A stretch of 64,000 bases of DNA from Lamellibrachia columna (taxonomy: Eukaryota > Annelida > Polychaeta > Sabellida > Siboglinidae): NCBI GenBank assembly GCA_963662155.1, contig OY759266.1, positions 11,219,835 through 11,283,834 of the forward strand, read 5' to 3'. Positions 28,501 through 38,099 of the stretch are shown here, one piece after another (position 1 is the stretch's first letter; every line of letters begins with the position of its first letter). The notes under the pieces are model-generated. The model saw only the letters and a list, made by a program, of their open reading frames with translations. It did no database searches and was not told where the DNA came from. Both the position numbers and the translations under genes were made by a program.

Positions 28501-28533
28501 ATAGGGGTTCTGATTCATATACTGTGGGTTCAT
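7512..28533 (-). CDS. SEC24C/D-like: SEC24C/D-type COPII coat protein, 22 exons, 1205 aa, intact
   Basis: Cargo-selecting subunit of the Sec23/Sec24 inner COPII coat, which recruits ER-exit cargo and vesicle SNAREs. Coding exons on the minus strand: 28533-28359, 27292-27193, 26738-26633, 26118-26068, 25359-24472, 23764-23656, 21944-21817, 20982-20844, 19247-19132, 18215-18088, 17141-17063, 16680-16568, 15774-15564, 14925-14755, 14292-14196, 13334-13050, 12311-12117, 11118-11015, 10361-10274, 8812-8709, 8315-8226, 7652-7512 (TAA). All junctions are GT-AG, phases agree, total 3618 nt. Residues 1-470 are a Pro/Gly/Met/Gln-rich disordered region. The zinc finger has C535/C538/C557/C560 (CNRC...CNFC). 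The Sec23/24 trunk starts near 604 ([13 protein letters not shown]), followed by the beta-sandwich ([14 protein letters not shown]), the helical domain ([12 protein letters not shown]) and the gelsolin domain ([11 protein letters not shown]). It ends HKEIRNLLS, typical of SEC24C/D rather than A/B. Longer than vertebrate paralogues (about 1030-1095 aa) because of a repeat in exon 5. The start is the first ATG after an AG acceptor at 28549. Confidence 0.96.
9241..9330. repeat. ATA microsatellite joined to a tatagcgct...gcgctgtacaa block
   Basis: An (ATA)n run is followed by ctatttttctatagcgctaattcctgcatggcggatcgatgcgctgtacaa-type sequence. The block (tatagcgct followed by a second gcgct) looks like the end of a dispersed repeat. 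The flanking stretch 8890-9240 is full of aattggaatt/caattaca-type words and may be part of the same decayed element. It lies in the SEC24 intron between exons 20 and 19. Confidence 0.4.
10085..10155. repeat. Perfect palindrome, 35-bp arms, single-base loop
   Basis: Positions 10085-10119 are exactly complementary to 10121-10155, with only C10120 between them. It lies in the SEC24 intron between exons 20 and 19, about 70 bp from exon 19 on its donor side. In RNA it would form a 35-bp hairpin with essentially no loop. It could be a tiny fold-back element, a replication-slippage product, or an assembly artefact. Confidence 0.9.
11763..12030 (+). mobile_element. tRNA-derived SINE in a SEC24 intron
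   Basis: A tRNA-like head begins ggcatgctggtgtagtggct (A-box region) and has a canonical B box, GGTTCGAATCC, at 11810-11820. It is followed by ctcagttcacccagct...aatgaatacctgg, which parallels the central block of the SINE at 286-575 while the heads differ. No clean target-site duplication was found. It is inserted antisense to SEC24. Confidence 0.75.
12031..12091. repeat. Near-perfect palindrome, 30-bp arms, one mismatch, single-base loop
   Basis: 12031-12060 pairs with 12062-12091 around C12061, with one mismatch (t against the g expected from the other arm). It lies at the end of the SINE and 25 bp from the edge of SEC24 exon 17 on its donor side (exon starts 12117). Like the palindrome at 10085-10155, it has a single C as the loop. 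Confidence 0.88.
13423..13560. repeat. 20-bp minisatellite, seven copies
   Basis: The unit gtgactccgtgcactacctt is repeated seven times with a t/g variant in some copies. It lies in the SEC24 intron between exons 16 and 15. Confidence 0.92.
14944..15003. mobile_element. 60-bp hAT-type MITE with perfect 8-bp target-site duplication
   Basis: The terminal inverted repeats begin CAGGGTTG and end CAACCCTG; the interior is A/T with tgatttaaatca. The 8 bp catggggc is present directly on both sides (14936-14943 and 15004-15011), the signature of hAT transposition. Same family as the element at 53407-53769. It lies just upstream of SEC24 exon 14 (acceptor at 14926-14927). Confidence 0.92.
19037..19127. 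repeat. 22-bp minisatellite next to the SEC24 exon 9 donor
   Basis: About four copies of cagccagtcacccctgtccacc. In the gene's direction it begins within a few nucleotides of the exon 9 5' splice site (19130-19131). Confidence 0.88.
19300..20862. repeat. 50-bp minisatellite that fills a SEC24 intron and carries the exon 8 splice donor in each unit
   Basis: About 30 units of 50 bp (ctaccttcagtgtgacagtg / aatgtatgtttactggcatg / agttgaatgc) occupy nearly all of the 1596-bp intron between SEC24 exon 8 (ends 20844) and exon 9 (starts 19247). On the minus strand each unit reads CACTGAAG/gtaggc, the same sequence as the real exon 8 donor at 20843-20842, and many units match about 16 nt of exon 8. 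Units at 19300-20215 (actggcatgagttgaatg type) and 20216-20862 (attgggatgagtagtgtg type) form two subfamilies. Confidence 0.93.
24808..25242 (-). repeat. Coding minisatellite inside SEC24 exon 5 (36-bp period, 12-aa [16 protein letters not shown] units)
   Basis: About eight full and several partial copies of a 12-residue unit rich in Met, Ser, Gly and Pro, covering about residues 184-328 of the SEC24 protein. The 36-bp period keeps the frame, so copy number can vary without breaking the gene. Because the period is a multiple of three, spurious long open frames appear on both strands (24873-25370 plus, 25381-24848 minus). SEC24 N-termini are generally disordered and Pro/Gln-rich; this array is an extreme local expansion within that region. 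Confidence 0.9.
27530..27672. repeat. Dispersed repeat copy related to 124-640
   Basis: Contains aatcgaaagaaaataattcc, then taatagtaataaattacattgccttcagcatgtaatag and gaaaggaaac, in the same order as the sequence flanking the first SINE. Intron 1 of the SEC24 coding model. Confidence 0.65.
28088..28290. repeat. Tandem duplication of about 101 bp
   Basis: Two adjacent copies share ttgatatgtgcaattagtca and ggtttcaactctcaagtcagg, about 95 percent identical by eye. Close to the donor of the first SEC24 coding exon. Confidence 0.85.
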
Positions 28534-28820
28534 TTACCTGTTGAAAGTCTGAAGAAAAAGGTGCAATTATACTGTTTTGTCTCACAAGATGCGGACACAT
28601 AAAAGTCAATAATGGATGATCACGTGACCATCAGAGGAAGCATGCAGCTTTCCACATGGCAAAAGTCCATCTTTTAAAATATATCAATACATTAAAATGT
28701 CTTAACTATTATGTTAAAGCTCTGAAGACAATATTTATAGAAAGAGCTGTACAAGAACACGCCTTTACTGTTCTTAGGTATATAATATATACAGACAACT
28801 CAATCCTCAACCTGCATGTA

Positions 28821-30327
28821 CTGCCAGTCACACCTCGTTATTGCGCGCCCCGTTTTTACGCGGATTCAGATATAAGGCGGTCGGTCATGGACACTGATTT
28901 TACGTCGCCAGGGAAAAATGCCTGTCTTTCAAGTTTCAAGGGCATTCGTGTGACTACGCTAGGATGACCACACTAATATAATTCATAACTAGCATTTGTT
29001 TTGCATTTGTTTGTTTTGCACTGCCGCTGATTTCAATCACAGATGCTAGTTTCACTTCGGTGATTATAAATTGTAATCGAGATTCACAAATACGCCTCGT
29101 GTAAGAATCAGATAAACAGTCTTAGATGCAATTTAACTTACAATACCAATACATTTTCGTGATGAGAAACCAAAGTGCCAAATGCCTAAACCAAGGTGCT
29201 ACTGCAGTGTGTGAAATAGTGGTAGCGCATGGCTACCAGAATTTCCGTCCTGCTACCAGACTATGAGAGAAGAGGAGCCCGTCGGGTTACTAATAAATCT
29301 GGGTCACAGGTGGTCCAATTGTCAGTGTCTGGGAAGAAATCAGGTTGTAACAAGTCAATTGTTAACAATTAACTACATCAAAGACATATTGCTGGCATGT
29401 GGGAGTTCAACCAGACAATCCAATAAACAGCCTCCCCCAGCCACCTGTTGTTATTATTGGACTACTAATAAACTCCCCAGTGATTGACAAGGTAGTTTCA
29501 TAGCTGCCATTTTTCTTAATCGGCCACTTGCGGGAGATATACTGGTCGATGGGGTTTCTGCTATGCTTAACCGAATATGTGGGTTTCACAAAATTCTTAC
29601 GATAGTGTTAGAGTTATTGTTAGGACCGTCGTCTTCGATCTGTACTCAGTTGTGAGCATGTACCCTTGTACGAGTTACTGTTAGGACCGTCGTCTTTGAT
29701 CTGTACACAATTGTGAGCATATACCCTTGTACAACACTCAATGAACTGGGGCGCATTTGTTTGTATATAATGATGTATATCTAATTTTTGGAGTTATTTC
29801 TGCCACTATACCGGTGCATAAAAATACAAATTTGTCATCTACATATGAAACGATAAATCGATGCTTCGTTCGAGATCAGTTGAAAGACGAAGTAAGATTC
29901 TACCTACTGTCGTTGTCCATGTTTAATCAGCTTTCATGCTGCGTGTGTCAACTCATACACATTTTTCAGATCCAGGTTATTATTTTATATTTGTAGGCCT
30001 ATTGGTCCAGTACATCATCATTGAAGCAAATATATTCCATAATGGTATACATACATGTATTTTATTCAGTTCAACATTCAACAGGGTGTGACATTTAAAA
30101 TACCAGGTAATACACAGTGATGTTAGTTGACTCATTTGATAAGAAATATGAACTGCGTATTGACGCATAGATTGCCAGTGGCTTCAACAGCGTTCTTGGA
30201 TTGCAGTGGGCGGAGATCGCTGTTGTTTATTAGCTCCCTGGTGGCAGATGTGGGAACATGTAATGCGCCTCACAACGCAGTCCAAAATCATGGACCCCAA
30301 CCACTGCGTTATAACGAGGCTCGATTG
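28821..30327. mobile_element. Possible pogo/Tigger-like element remnant
   Basis: The left end reads TA/ctgccagtcacacctcgttattgcgc and the right end, on the opposite strand, TA/caatcgagcctcgttataacgc. The CCTCGTTAT-CGC core and flanking TA dinucleotides resemble pogo/Tigger termini. No transposase coding is visible in the 1.5 kb between. A tandem duplication lies inside (29606-29733, unit about 67 bp, ttaggaccgtcgtctt). Chance similarity of the ends is possible. Confidence 0.35.
29606..29733. repeat. Tandem duplication of about 67 bp
   Basis: gttaggaccgtcgtcttcga and the matching gttaggaccgtcgtctttga are each followed by tctgtac-ca-ttgtgagcat-tacccttgtac. No coding potential. Confidence 0.85.
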
Positions 30328-30878
30328 TATATGAGAACACAATGTATTTCTTTCAAATGAGTGGCATGAGACACTAATTTAGTAAACCAAAGACCCATTC
30401 TACATGGGCAGCACAAACAAAAAGGTCCAACACATGGGGAGGGGGTAAACCTGAAAGCTGTTAAGGATTCATGGAACAGTGCTCTCTGACCACAAAGAAC
30501 AACGACAGAAGCAGCTGTGAAACCAATTCTGATGCAAGGACATAAACGAATGATGTGCCAGTTGAAAATGCATTAATTGTAACTTAGGGAACCATCAATA
30601 TAACAGTATAGTTTTTATTATTAAATAGATATGTTTTTTTCACATCTACTATCTAGTTCACAGCCTGCCTACAAGTCAGAGTTCTCTCTTTGTTGGCGTC
30701 ATGGACATATATTGTCTGGGACCTCTGGGTATACAAATACTGGTCATTGTTGAAGTCAATGGCTAAACATATGCATCAAACTGAGTGTTAGAATCAGTTG
30801 TTATCTTTCTACCAAACATGGCAGAGCATATTCCAACATAAATTCACACTGAATACACTGCAAAATGTATATGTTAAT

Positions 30879-31325
30879 CTAAGTTGCATATTTGGCCTTG
30901 CAAACAGCATCAGCAATTTGTATAATATCGACAACACATGTCAGTAGCTTTACTACCAACTCATACAATTTAACTGAACAAGAAGTACTACACAATGCAT
31001 TAATGCTCAGGAGTACCAGAGAATATAACACTTTTCCAGTGTTGTAAAAAGCAGACAATGTAACACCAATCCACAAGTGCGTATGCAATATGTTGTGACA
31101 CTGCATCGGTACAAACTGAGACTGCGACACCAGAACTACCGTTTCTGTGACAGTGGGTGGTGCATCAATTATATCTGCAGTTCTGGGAACCTTTGGGCCC
31201 TCTTGTGTTGTGGTTAGTACAAAATAATAGCGCAGAGGAAAAACTGTTTTTTCCAAAAATGCTACAATGCTGGTGATATGGCCTACTCTACATTTGGGAT
31301 CCCCAGCCTTGGCTAGCATAGCCAT
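30879..31325 (-). other. Unassigned 148-aa open reading frame
   Basis: One of the longer non-repetitive open frames in the window, from ATG at 31325 to a stop at 30879. It begins MAMLAKAGDPKC and has several hydrophobic stretches towards the C-terminus (GVTLSAFYN, LYSLVLLSINAL). I recognise no domain. It is upstream of the first SEC24 coding exon on the same strand, in the presumed first intron, and may be fortuitous. Confidence 0.15.
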
Positions 31326-31700
31326 ACCGGCACGGCTTGGCCTTGGCCCTTACTACTAATACTAGTATGACCTAAAATGTACGACATCAATGACAATGTT
31401 GCCTGGGATGTCATCTAACGTTACATGGTAATAACAAACCCACCTTCAACCACCACATACGTCATCCAAGGCTATGGACCTAAAAGTAACCTCTACAAAA
31501 TAAACGTTTGTCTGATCCAAGCGGCCATTCGTCATACTAACAACAGTCAACAGAGTCGCATAGTCAAAACACATCCGTTCGAATGACAGCTCCGTGACTA
31601 TGATCAAAGTACGCATGGTTTGCAAACACCAACATTCATCTCATCCCATCAATATATCCAATGCATCCTGGGCCGAGTATTGGATAGTTTCAGTAATTAC

Positions 31701-31863
31701 CTGATAGCCAGCTTCCTTCGAAATTGTGATAAGTTTTCGACCGCTACATTTGCAACTTCTTGCCACGTACAGTATGGCGTATGCATCAAACAACGAGCAT
31801 GCGCAGAAGTGCCACGTTGGCGGAAACGCGATGCACGTCGGAGAAACGGTTTGCAAACTTACC
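31701..31863 (-). promoter_or_regulatory. Candidate SEC24 non-coding first exon / promoter region
   Basis: The first coding exon of SEC24 is preceded by a splice acceptor at 28549-28550, so an upstream non-coding exon must exist. About 3.2 kb upstream is a CpG-richer stretch with an NRF1-like GCATGCGC core (31798-31805). Two good minus-strand donors lie in it: CAG/gtaatt with exon edge at 31701, and GCG/gtaagt with exon edge at 31863. This is the nearest plausible promoter, but linking it to SEC24 is inference. The opposite strand carries only a short meaningless open frame here. Confidence 0.3.
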
Positions 31864-32004
31864 GCACCTATACCCACATAAGCACACTTGTCACCAATCA
31901 ATCAATCGTCAAATTTGTAAGGCGCCACTCCAACGGTCGTTGCTCATGGCGCCGTACAATAGTCTCGCTTTTCCGACTCTCGCTTGGCTTCGTGAAGCGG
32001 ACGA

Positions 32005-32950
32005 GAAGAGAGTCATAGAAGGACCGTCATTATTCTTAATATATATTAATGTCTTGGACGATAATATAACAAGCAACTTACTGGAATTTGCGGATGACAC
32101 AAAAGTGTTTTGAAGGGTTAACAATGATGGCGATAAACAACATTTACAAAAGTATCTAGATAAATTAGTTAAATGGTCTGAGAAACGGCAGACGTAGACC
32201 AATTTTGTGAATTTTGTAATGCCTAAAATTCTAATACAGGACACAGGAACTTGGATACAGGTAGTACTGTAAAAGAAAAGGACTTACGAGATACAATAAG
32301 TGTTGATATGAAAGTTTCAGAGCAATCAAATTCAAAGGGTAATCAAATTCTTGGGTTGATTAGGAGAAATATAATATACCAGGAAAAAAGCTAATTATAA
32401 TTAGAGTATACAAGCTTGGAGACCATATCGTAAGAAGAATATAGATACGCATGAAAGAATATAGAATAGAGCAACTAAAATGATTCCACAACTGAGAGAC
32501 CTTAGTTATGAAGAACGACTGAAAGAATGTGGTTTAACAACCATATATACAATTAAGGAGATTAAGAGGAGATCAAATTGAAGTTGTTATGATATTGAAT
32601 GGGTATGAAAATATAGATAGAAATATTTTTCTCACTCAAGAAAGATAATAGAACTAGAGGACATGAGGTAACATTAGTAAAGGATCAGTGTAGATTACAT
32701 ATCAGGAAATACTCGTTCTCACTGAGGACAGTCAATGAATGGAACAAATTATCTACAGATTGTGTAACTGCTAGCAACGTGAATATATGTTTAAAGACAA
32801 GGTTGATACATATATCAGGAGGGCGGATATTACACATAGCTTAAACATGATGGACTCTCGATAAGCCAATGGCTTCCTTGTCCACTTGCTATCTGGGCTT
32901 TTGCCTTGGATGGCAATCATGCTAAATCTTGTTAAATCTTGTCAAATAAA
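32005..32950 (+). mobile_element. 5'-truncated, decayed CR1/L2-like LINE copy
   Basis: Starts within the reverse transcriptase at FLIYIN-LDDNITSNLLEFADDT (the FADD catalytic block) and continues through a thumb/C-terminal region with many stops and frameshifts. It ends in aatcttgttaaatcttgt repeats. Closely parallel in nucleotide sequence to the copy at 42804-44214, so the same family, but older. Confidence 0.88.
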
Positions 32951-33559
32951 CGCTATCTAGTTTCTGCACTGAAGTAACCTAATCCAACGCAATGTTCAAG
33001 GTTCGTTTCAATAGTTGAGATATTTATTAAACAATGAAGTTGGTTACACTGGTATCACCAAGTACACAATTGTACAGTTCGACGAAGTCAACATTGACAG
33101 TTCTGTTCAGTTAAACAAATAAATGGGCGAAGTTTTAGTATAGAAAGTAAGAGTGGCGCTCGGTCACGTGCTTCGTTACACTCGGTAGGTTCACACAGAC
33201 GGGAATTGGGCATAAGATCGAATGTACCATCCATGTACGACTTATATGCATACGTGAATGTCTGTATGCATGCATGTGAGTATGTGCTACAAGTGTCGAC
33301 GACATATGCAACACCAGCCAGTCTAGTAGGGTAGTTTCATCAACTTCCAGACGTTTCTGCATCGCGTACAGAGTCCGGCCAAATCTAGAAAACAGAGTTT
33401 AATTTATCACGGCTACATTTGGTATACTTAATTCAAGTTGTGAATCAGCCGAGCGAAAACAAACTAGACATGTACGGGAACGATCTTTCGTATAATAAAG
33501 GCGGATTATAAGCGTTTCCCGCGTGAGTCGGGTATATGCTTGATTTGTATAATAATTTA

Positions 33560-33899
33560 CGTAGGTTTTGTACCAACATTTCATAACAACTCAGCCAACA
33601 CATCTACCCAATGGGTACAACACATCTCTGACAAGTCTACATACTTAATTGATAGATACCAAAGAGTGAAGATAGCTAATTGCCTTTCAGCGGCACTACC
33701 CACTTCGTGTGGTGTTCCTCAAGGTTATGTTCTTGGACCATACACAGATTTACCTTTCTTTGACTACTCCGGATACAAATTGTCCCTTAAGCCAACTCAG
33801 GGATTTCCTCCAGAAGGTATTCCAAATAGAACAGAGTTGCCAAAAGTATTGCAACTGCTCTCGTTAGCAATATACTTGATTATTGCAATTCCCTTCATC

Positions 33900-33950
<51 letters not shown>

Positions 33951-34415
33951 CTCTCAAGGACGTCTTGAAACTTCACGTGTGCAAAATTGTTTGGTAAAGG
34001 TTTACCCTTTTTCTGCTTTTCTCTCACTCATTACCACTTCTTAAATCATTGCATTGGCTCCCTGTCCGATATCGCATTATTTTTAAGATCTGTACAGTTA
34101 CCTATCAAGCACTTTCATCCAATCAACCAGCATATTTACATGTTGCTGCACCGACTCTGTGGAACTCACTCCCTGTTAGTGTTAAATCTGTAGGAAATAC
34201 AGCAACATTTCGCGGTAAACTGAAAGCCCACTTGTTTAAACTTCAACTAACCCTCCCTTGGGCCTTCGGTGGCTCAACTATTCCCGTTTCAACAATTAAA
34301 CGTGTTTAATTAACTTCTCATTAATGCATGAAATTATGTAAATAATTGTCTTTGCACTGTGCACAGCTAAGCCATTTGTAAGTGCACAGACAATAAAGTC
34401 TTGTCACATGCGTTG
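33560..34415 (+). mobile_element. Decayed non-LTR retrotransposon 3' fragment interrupted by a TA microsatellite
   Basis: Reverse-transcriptase block SCGVPQGYVLGP near 33700, then after a deletion LVSNILDYCNSL in another frame, a TA tract at 33901-33948, and KSLHWLPVRYRIIFKICT (about 34040-34095) followed by APTLWNSLPVSV. The sequence between NQPAYLH and VAAPTLWNSL is shorter than in related elements. It ends near acaataaagtcttgtc at about 34415. CR1/L2-like group of the Jockey superfamily; not functional. Confidence 0.85.
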
Positions 34416-35336
34416 AGAGTTTACACACCAGCAGACATTAATCACAATCACAGAAACGGTTTCGAAAAACTTCAAAAAACATACTCTTAACTCACATTTT
34501 CTGACCGGTGTGACAAATGGCACTTATTGTACGTCAATCGTGTTCTAATAACATGTTCAATCACTGGGTGGTACCAAGTAACTGTCGCTGCTGTAGTTTT
34601 CTGAGAAACATGGGTGGCTCGACTAACTCAGTGGCTTAACTAACACTGCCTTCTCTCCATTGGCAAGTTGTACTAATTGACTAAACGCGACATGTTCTTA
34701 TTTGCACACACCGACCCAGTCGCCGTTCCAGCATACATGTGTGTTAAATCATGGCTAAAATAACTGCCATATCCGCATTTGTTTTACTCGAGAAGGGCAC
34801 TGGGCAGACAAAGCTCGTTACTCCTAGTTGTTCAATGGCCTAGGATAAGGAAAATACGGAAGACAAACCCATTGCACGGGTCAGCGAAGCAGCGCCATGC
34901 AGTACTATTAAATGACCAGTTACTACGCCGCCACTGACAGTACCTAGTCGGATGCAGGTGTTTCGGCACAAGATGCCATCCCCAGCGCAAGTTAATAAAT
35001 CTCTCCCACGAAGATGGTACAAAACATCAATTGCTGAAGAAGAAAACATTTCCGCACAATTTAATTGATGACCAATGATAGTTTCATCACGGAATGCACA
35101 GTGTCGTGTACCCGGCATATTGCTCAGTTGTGTTAATTAATTAACACACCACGTGTTCGGGATGACAAAGATGTCAATCAATCAATCATTGTGAGTTTAT
35201 TTGGTTACTCATTTACAATTCAAGTATGGTCATAATTAATTTCATCTGGTAACTCTAGAAACCCCGAGGGGCTAATTACGAAAACCACCTATAATTAGGT
35301 ATAGTAATCTTATCCTGGAATGATGCTACAAACTGG

Positions 35337-35577
35337 AGATCATGACTTGTTAATAATATTAGATGTGACACAAATAAAAATTACAGCTATGTGTTATAAT
35401 CCAGCATAATCTAGCACAATCTAACAACGTCAGGCAAAGTGATAATTGAACAATAAAGTGAATATTCATTGGTATTTGTACAAAAAAAGAAAAAGAAAAA
35501 ATATATTAGATGTGACGTAAATAAAAAATTATAACGAGGTGTCATAATCCAGCATAATCTAGCACAATTTAATAATA
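35337..35577. repeat. Two direct repeats of about 80 bp in an otherwise featureless stretch
   Basis: attagatgtgac-aaataaaaattacag/aacgag-gtgt-ataatccagcataatctagcacaat occurs at 35337-35429 and 35498-35577. The rest of 34416-35900 is AT-rich and I see no gene in it; a tcaatcaatca run at 35173-35190 may mark an old repeat end. Confidence 0.7.
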
Positions 35578-35924
35578 TGATGCTTGTTGACGGAAGAATG
35601 ACGCGTTTCGTCTTGACCAACCTCCTCGAAGGTAAATTCAGACGCATAAACGCACCCGCGGGGAGACGGTCACTCCTACCTAGAAACAAGCGAAATGTAA
35701 GATATTATCCTACACAATCATGTGGATGTAATTAACTGACCAACTACAATGTAATTAAACAACAGAATACTGCAGCTTTCCATGGAGCATTCAGTGAAAT
35801 CAGCCAATTTTAGTTTTATACAATAGTATTGTAATCAACATACACGATTGACGAAAGTAGTCGAGCACCCTGTGAGGTCCCACAACAACATTGACGTAAG
35901 ACACTGTGCGGTCGTCTAGGAGGG

Positions 35925-36059
35925 CTTCAGTCCGCGCCTCGATGCCAAGCGGACAGCAACGAGCTATCGGCGAAGCGCTTCCTAACTAGTAACTGCAACC
36001 CCAGCCGACCAAGCCGGTGAATCGACGTTTCTGCGAGTGTTTCTGTTTTGGGCGGCGAG
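35925..36059 (+). promoter_or_regulatory. Candidate CpG-richer first exon with strong donor (plus strand)
   Basis: The stretch is locally rich in CpG (cagtccgcgcctcgatgcca, ggcgaagcgcttcc) and ends GGCGGCGAG/gtaagt, a near-consensus 5' splice site at 36060. There is no open frame of note, so if real it is a 5' UTR exon of a plus-strand transcript. The next plus-strand gene is the FUT11-like gene 15 kb away. No direct evidence links them. Confidence 0.25.
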
Positions 36060-36997
36060 GTAAGTTTTTATTTATGCTCTTCTTGTGTTAGTTTTAAGAT
36101 CGGTATTGTTCCTGAATTAACACGCTTTAAAACACAGACAGAGACCGAGAGAATAGCTGGAGAAAGAAACACATAGAGTTCGCACAAAGATTTGAACAGC
36201 AAAGTCCTGTACATGATATACAGGCGCGTAGACAGCCACACGCACGTACGTGCGTGTTTCCACAACAATATGGCAAAAAACATACTTTCTTAATCCAAAA
36301 CCACCCCCAGAAATTTAATGGTCTATCCCTAATCTGGCTGGCATCCATCGTGGACTGCAAGCATGAATCATACAGATGATAGGGCCTACCCGGCGCCATC
36401 TACAGTCACTGCAAAGGACAAAGTGTTAACTTGACTGTTGTGATTACAGGCAAAGAGCCACTAGTTAGAAGCATGATTAGCAGTTAGTAAGTCCATCTCA
36501 ATAAGCAAACGAGGCCCCAAGTTGGGAGATGACAAAACATAGACATTGGGGAAAACCCGGGTGATGTTGCCTATATGAACGTATAGGGAAATACATGTAT
36601 TGTCGCTCACTGGACGGCAGCGCCCATGGCAACTGCAGCAATACATCACCAGTGGCAGCGCTACCTGGCGGCGATGGACGGAGGAACGACGACGGAGAGG
36701 GTCATCTAGCAGTGGTCATCTAGCAGGGTCAAGGGCCATCTGAGGGGTGGTCATCTAACGAGAGGGATCAAAGGGGGTGCGGTGGTACTGTCGCCTGAGG
36801 ACTATTCGAACGGTCATCCAGTAGTGGTCATCTAGTAGGGGTCAAAGGTAGTCTAAGGGGTCATCTAGCGGTGGAAATACGCCTGAGGACTAATCGAGAA
36901 AAGAACGGTAGAACGAGTGTACACGTATTTTATTGAACAACAACAAGCACGATACAAGAGGGTACCGTGTAATAAATACTATTACTAGGACATTATG

Positions 36998-37600
36998 ATG
37001 TCTATGCGACTTGTTGACCACCGCGCCAGAGATCATGATGCGACTTGCGGGTGTTGACCACCGCGCCAGAGGTCATGATGCGACTTGCAGGTGTTGACCA
37101 CCACGCCAGAGGTCATGATGCGACTTGCAGGTGTTGACCACCACGCCAGAGGTCATGATGCGACTTGCGGGTGTTGACCACCACGCCAGAGGTCATGATG
37201 CGACTTGCGGGTGTTGACCACCACGCCAGAGGTCATGATGCGACTTGCGGGTGTTGACCACCGCGCCAGAGGTCATGATGCGACTTGCGGGTGTTGACCA
37301 CCACGCCAGAGGTCATGATGCGACTTGCGGATGTTGACCACCGCGCCAGAGGTCATGATGCGACTTGCGGGTGTTAACCACAACGCCAGAGGTCATGATG
37401 CGACTTGCGGGTGTTGACCACCGCGCCAGAGGTCATGATGCGACTTGCGGGTGTTGACCACCGCGCCAGAGGTCATGATGCGACTTGCGGGTGTTGACCA
37501 CCGCGCCAGAGGTCATGATGCGACTTGCGGGTGTTGACCACCGCGCCAGAGGTCATGATGCGACTTGCGGGCGTTAACCACCGCGCCAGAGGTCAAAAGC
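36998..37600. repeat. 40-bp GC-rich minisatellite, about 15 copies
   Basis: Unit cgacttgcgggtgttgacca / ccgcgccagaggtcatgatg, highly homogeneous (mostly g/a variants at a few positions). Upstream, 36700-36900 contains looser repeats of ggtcatctagcag. GC content is clearly above the surroundings. Confidence 0.94.
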
Positions 37601-38099
37601 TTAGGGATGCGTCCACCGCGTCAGAGGCTCAAACGATGTAAGATGTATGATAATACAGTCTACCGTCTCTCAGCCGTTTAAGCCAATCAGACATGCGACA
37701 TACATTAGAGACTAAATCGATGCCAAATATATTGACAAAAAGTCCTCATCGGAAAGCCGTTACAATGAAGCAGTAGATAAGCTATGCAATATTGTCCGGA
37801 AGCGTTAAATAGAGGACTCTGAAATTACCAAACATTCTTCAGGATAGTTCATTTTCAAATCAGATAACTTTCATTTTACATATCCAAGGTGTGTTTAATT
37901 TAACTGGTAGAGGCTACGCTAAAGAGATCCAGCTCACTCTTGACCCCTCACATGATTGTCTATGTACGAAGGCCATTGTCGAATATGTCGAGCTCACATT
38001 TCGTCATTATCCGTATCTTATGGCATTTTGGTACTGTAGTGACTCGTCGCTTCAAGGGCGTGTGTTTTATACGTTTACGAAGTCGCACGCCGGGGGTTA

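Noticed and set aside
34840..35118. 92-codon minus-strand frame
   Set aside because: No recognisable motif or splice context; length is within chance expectation for a window this size.
13423..37600. CRISPR-like arrays among the regular repeats (13423, 19300, 36998, 54343)
   Set aside because: These are contiguous minisatellites without unique spacers, in an animal genome.
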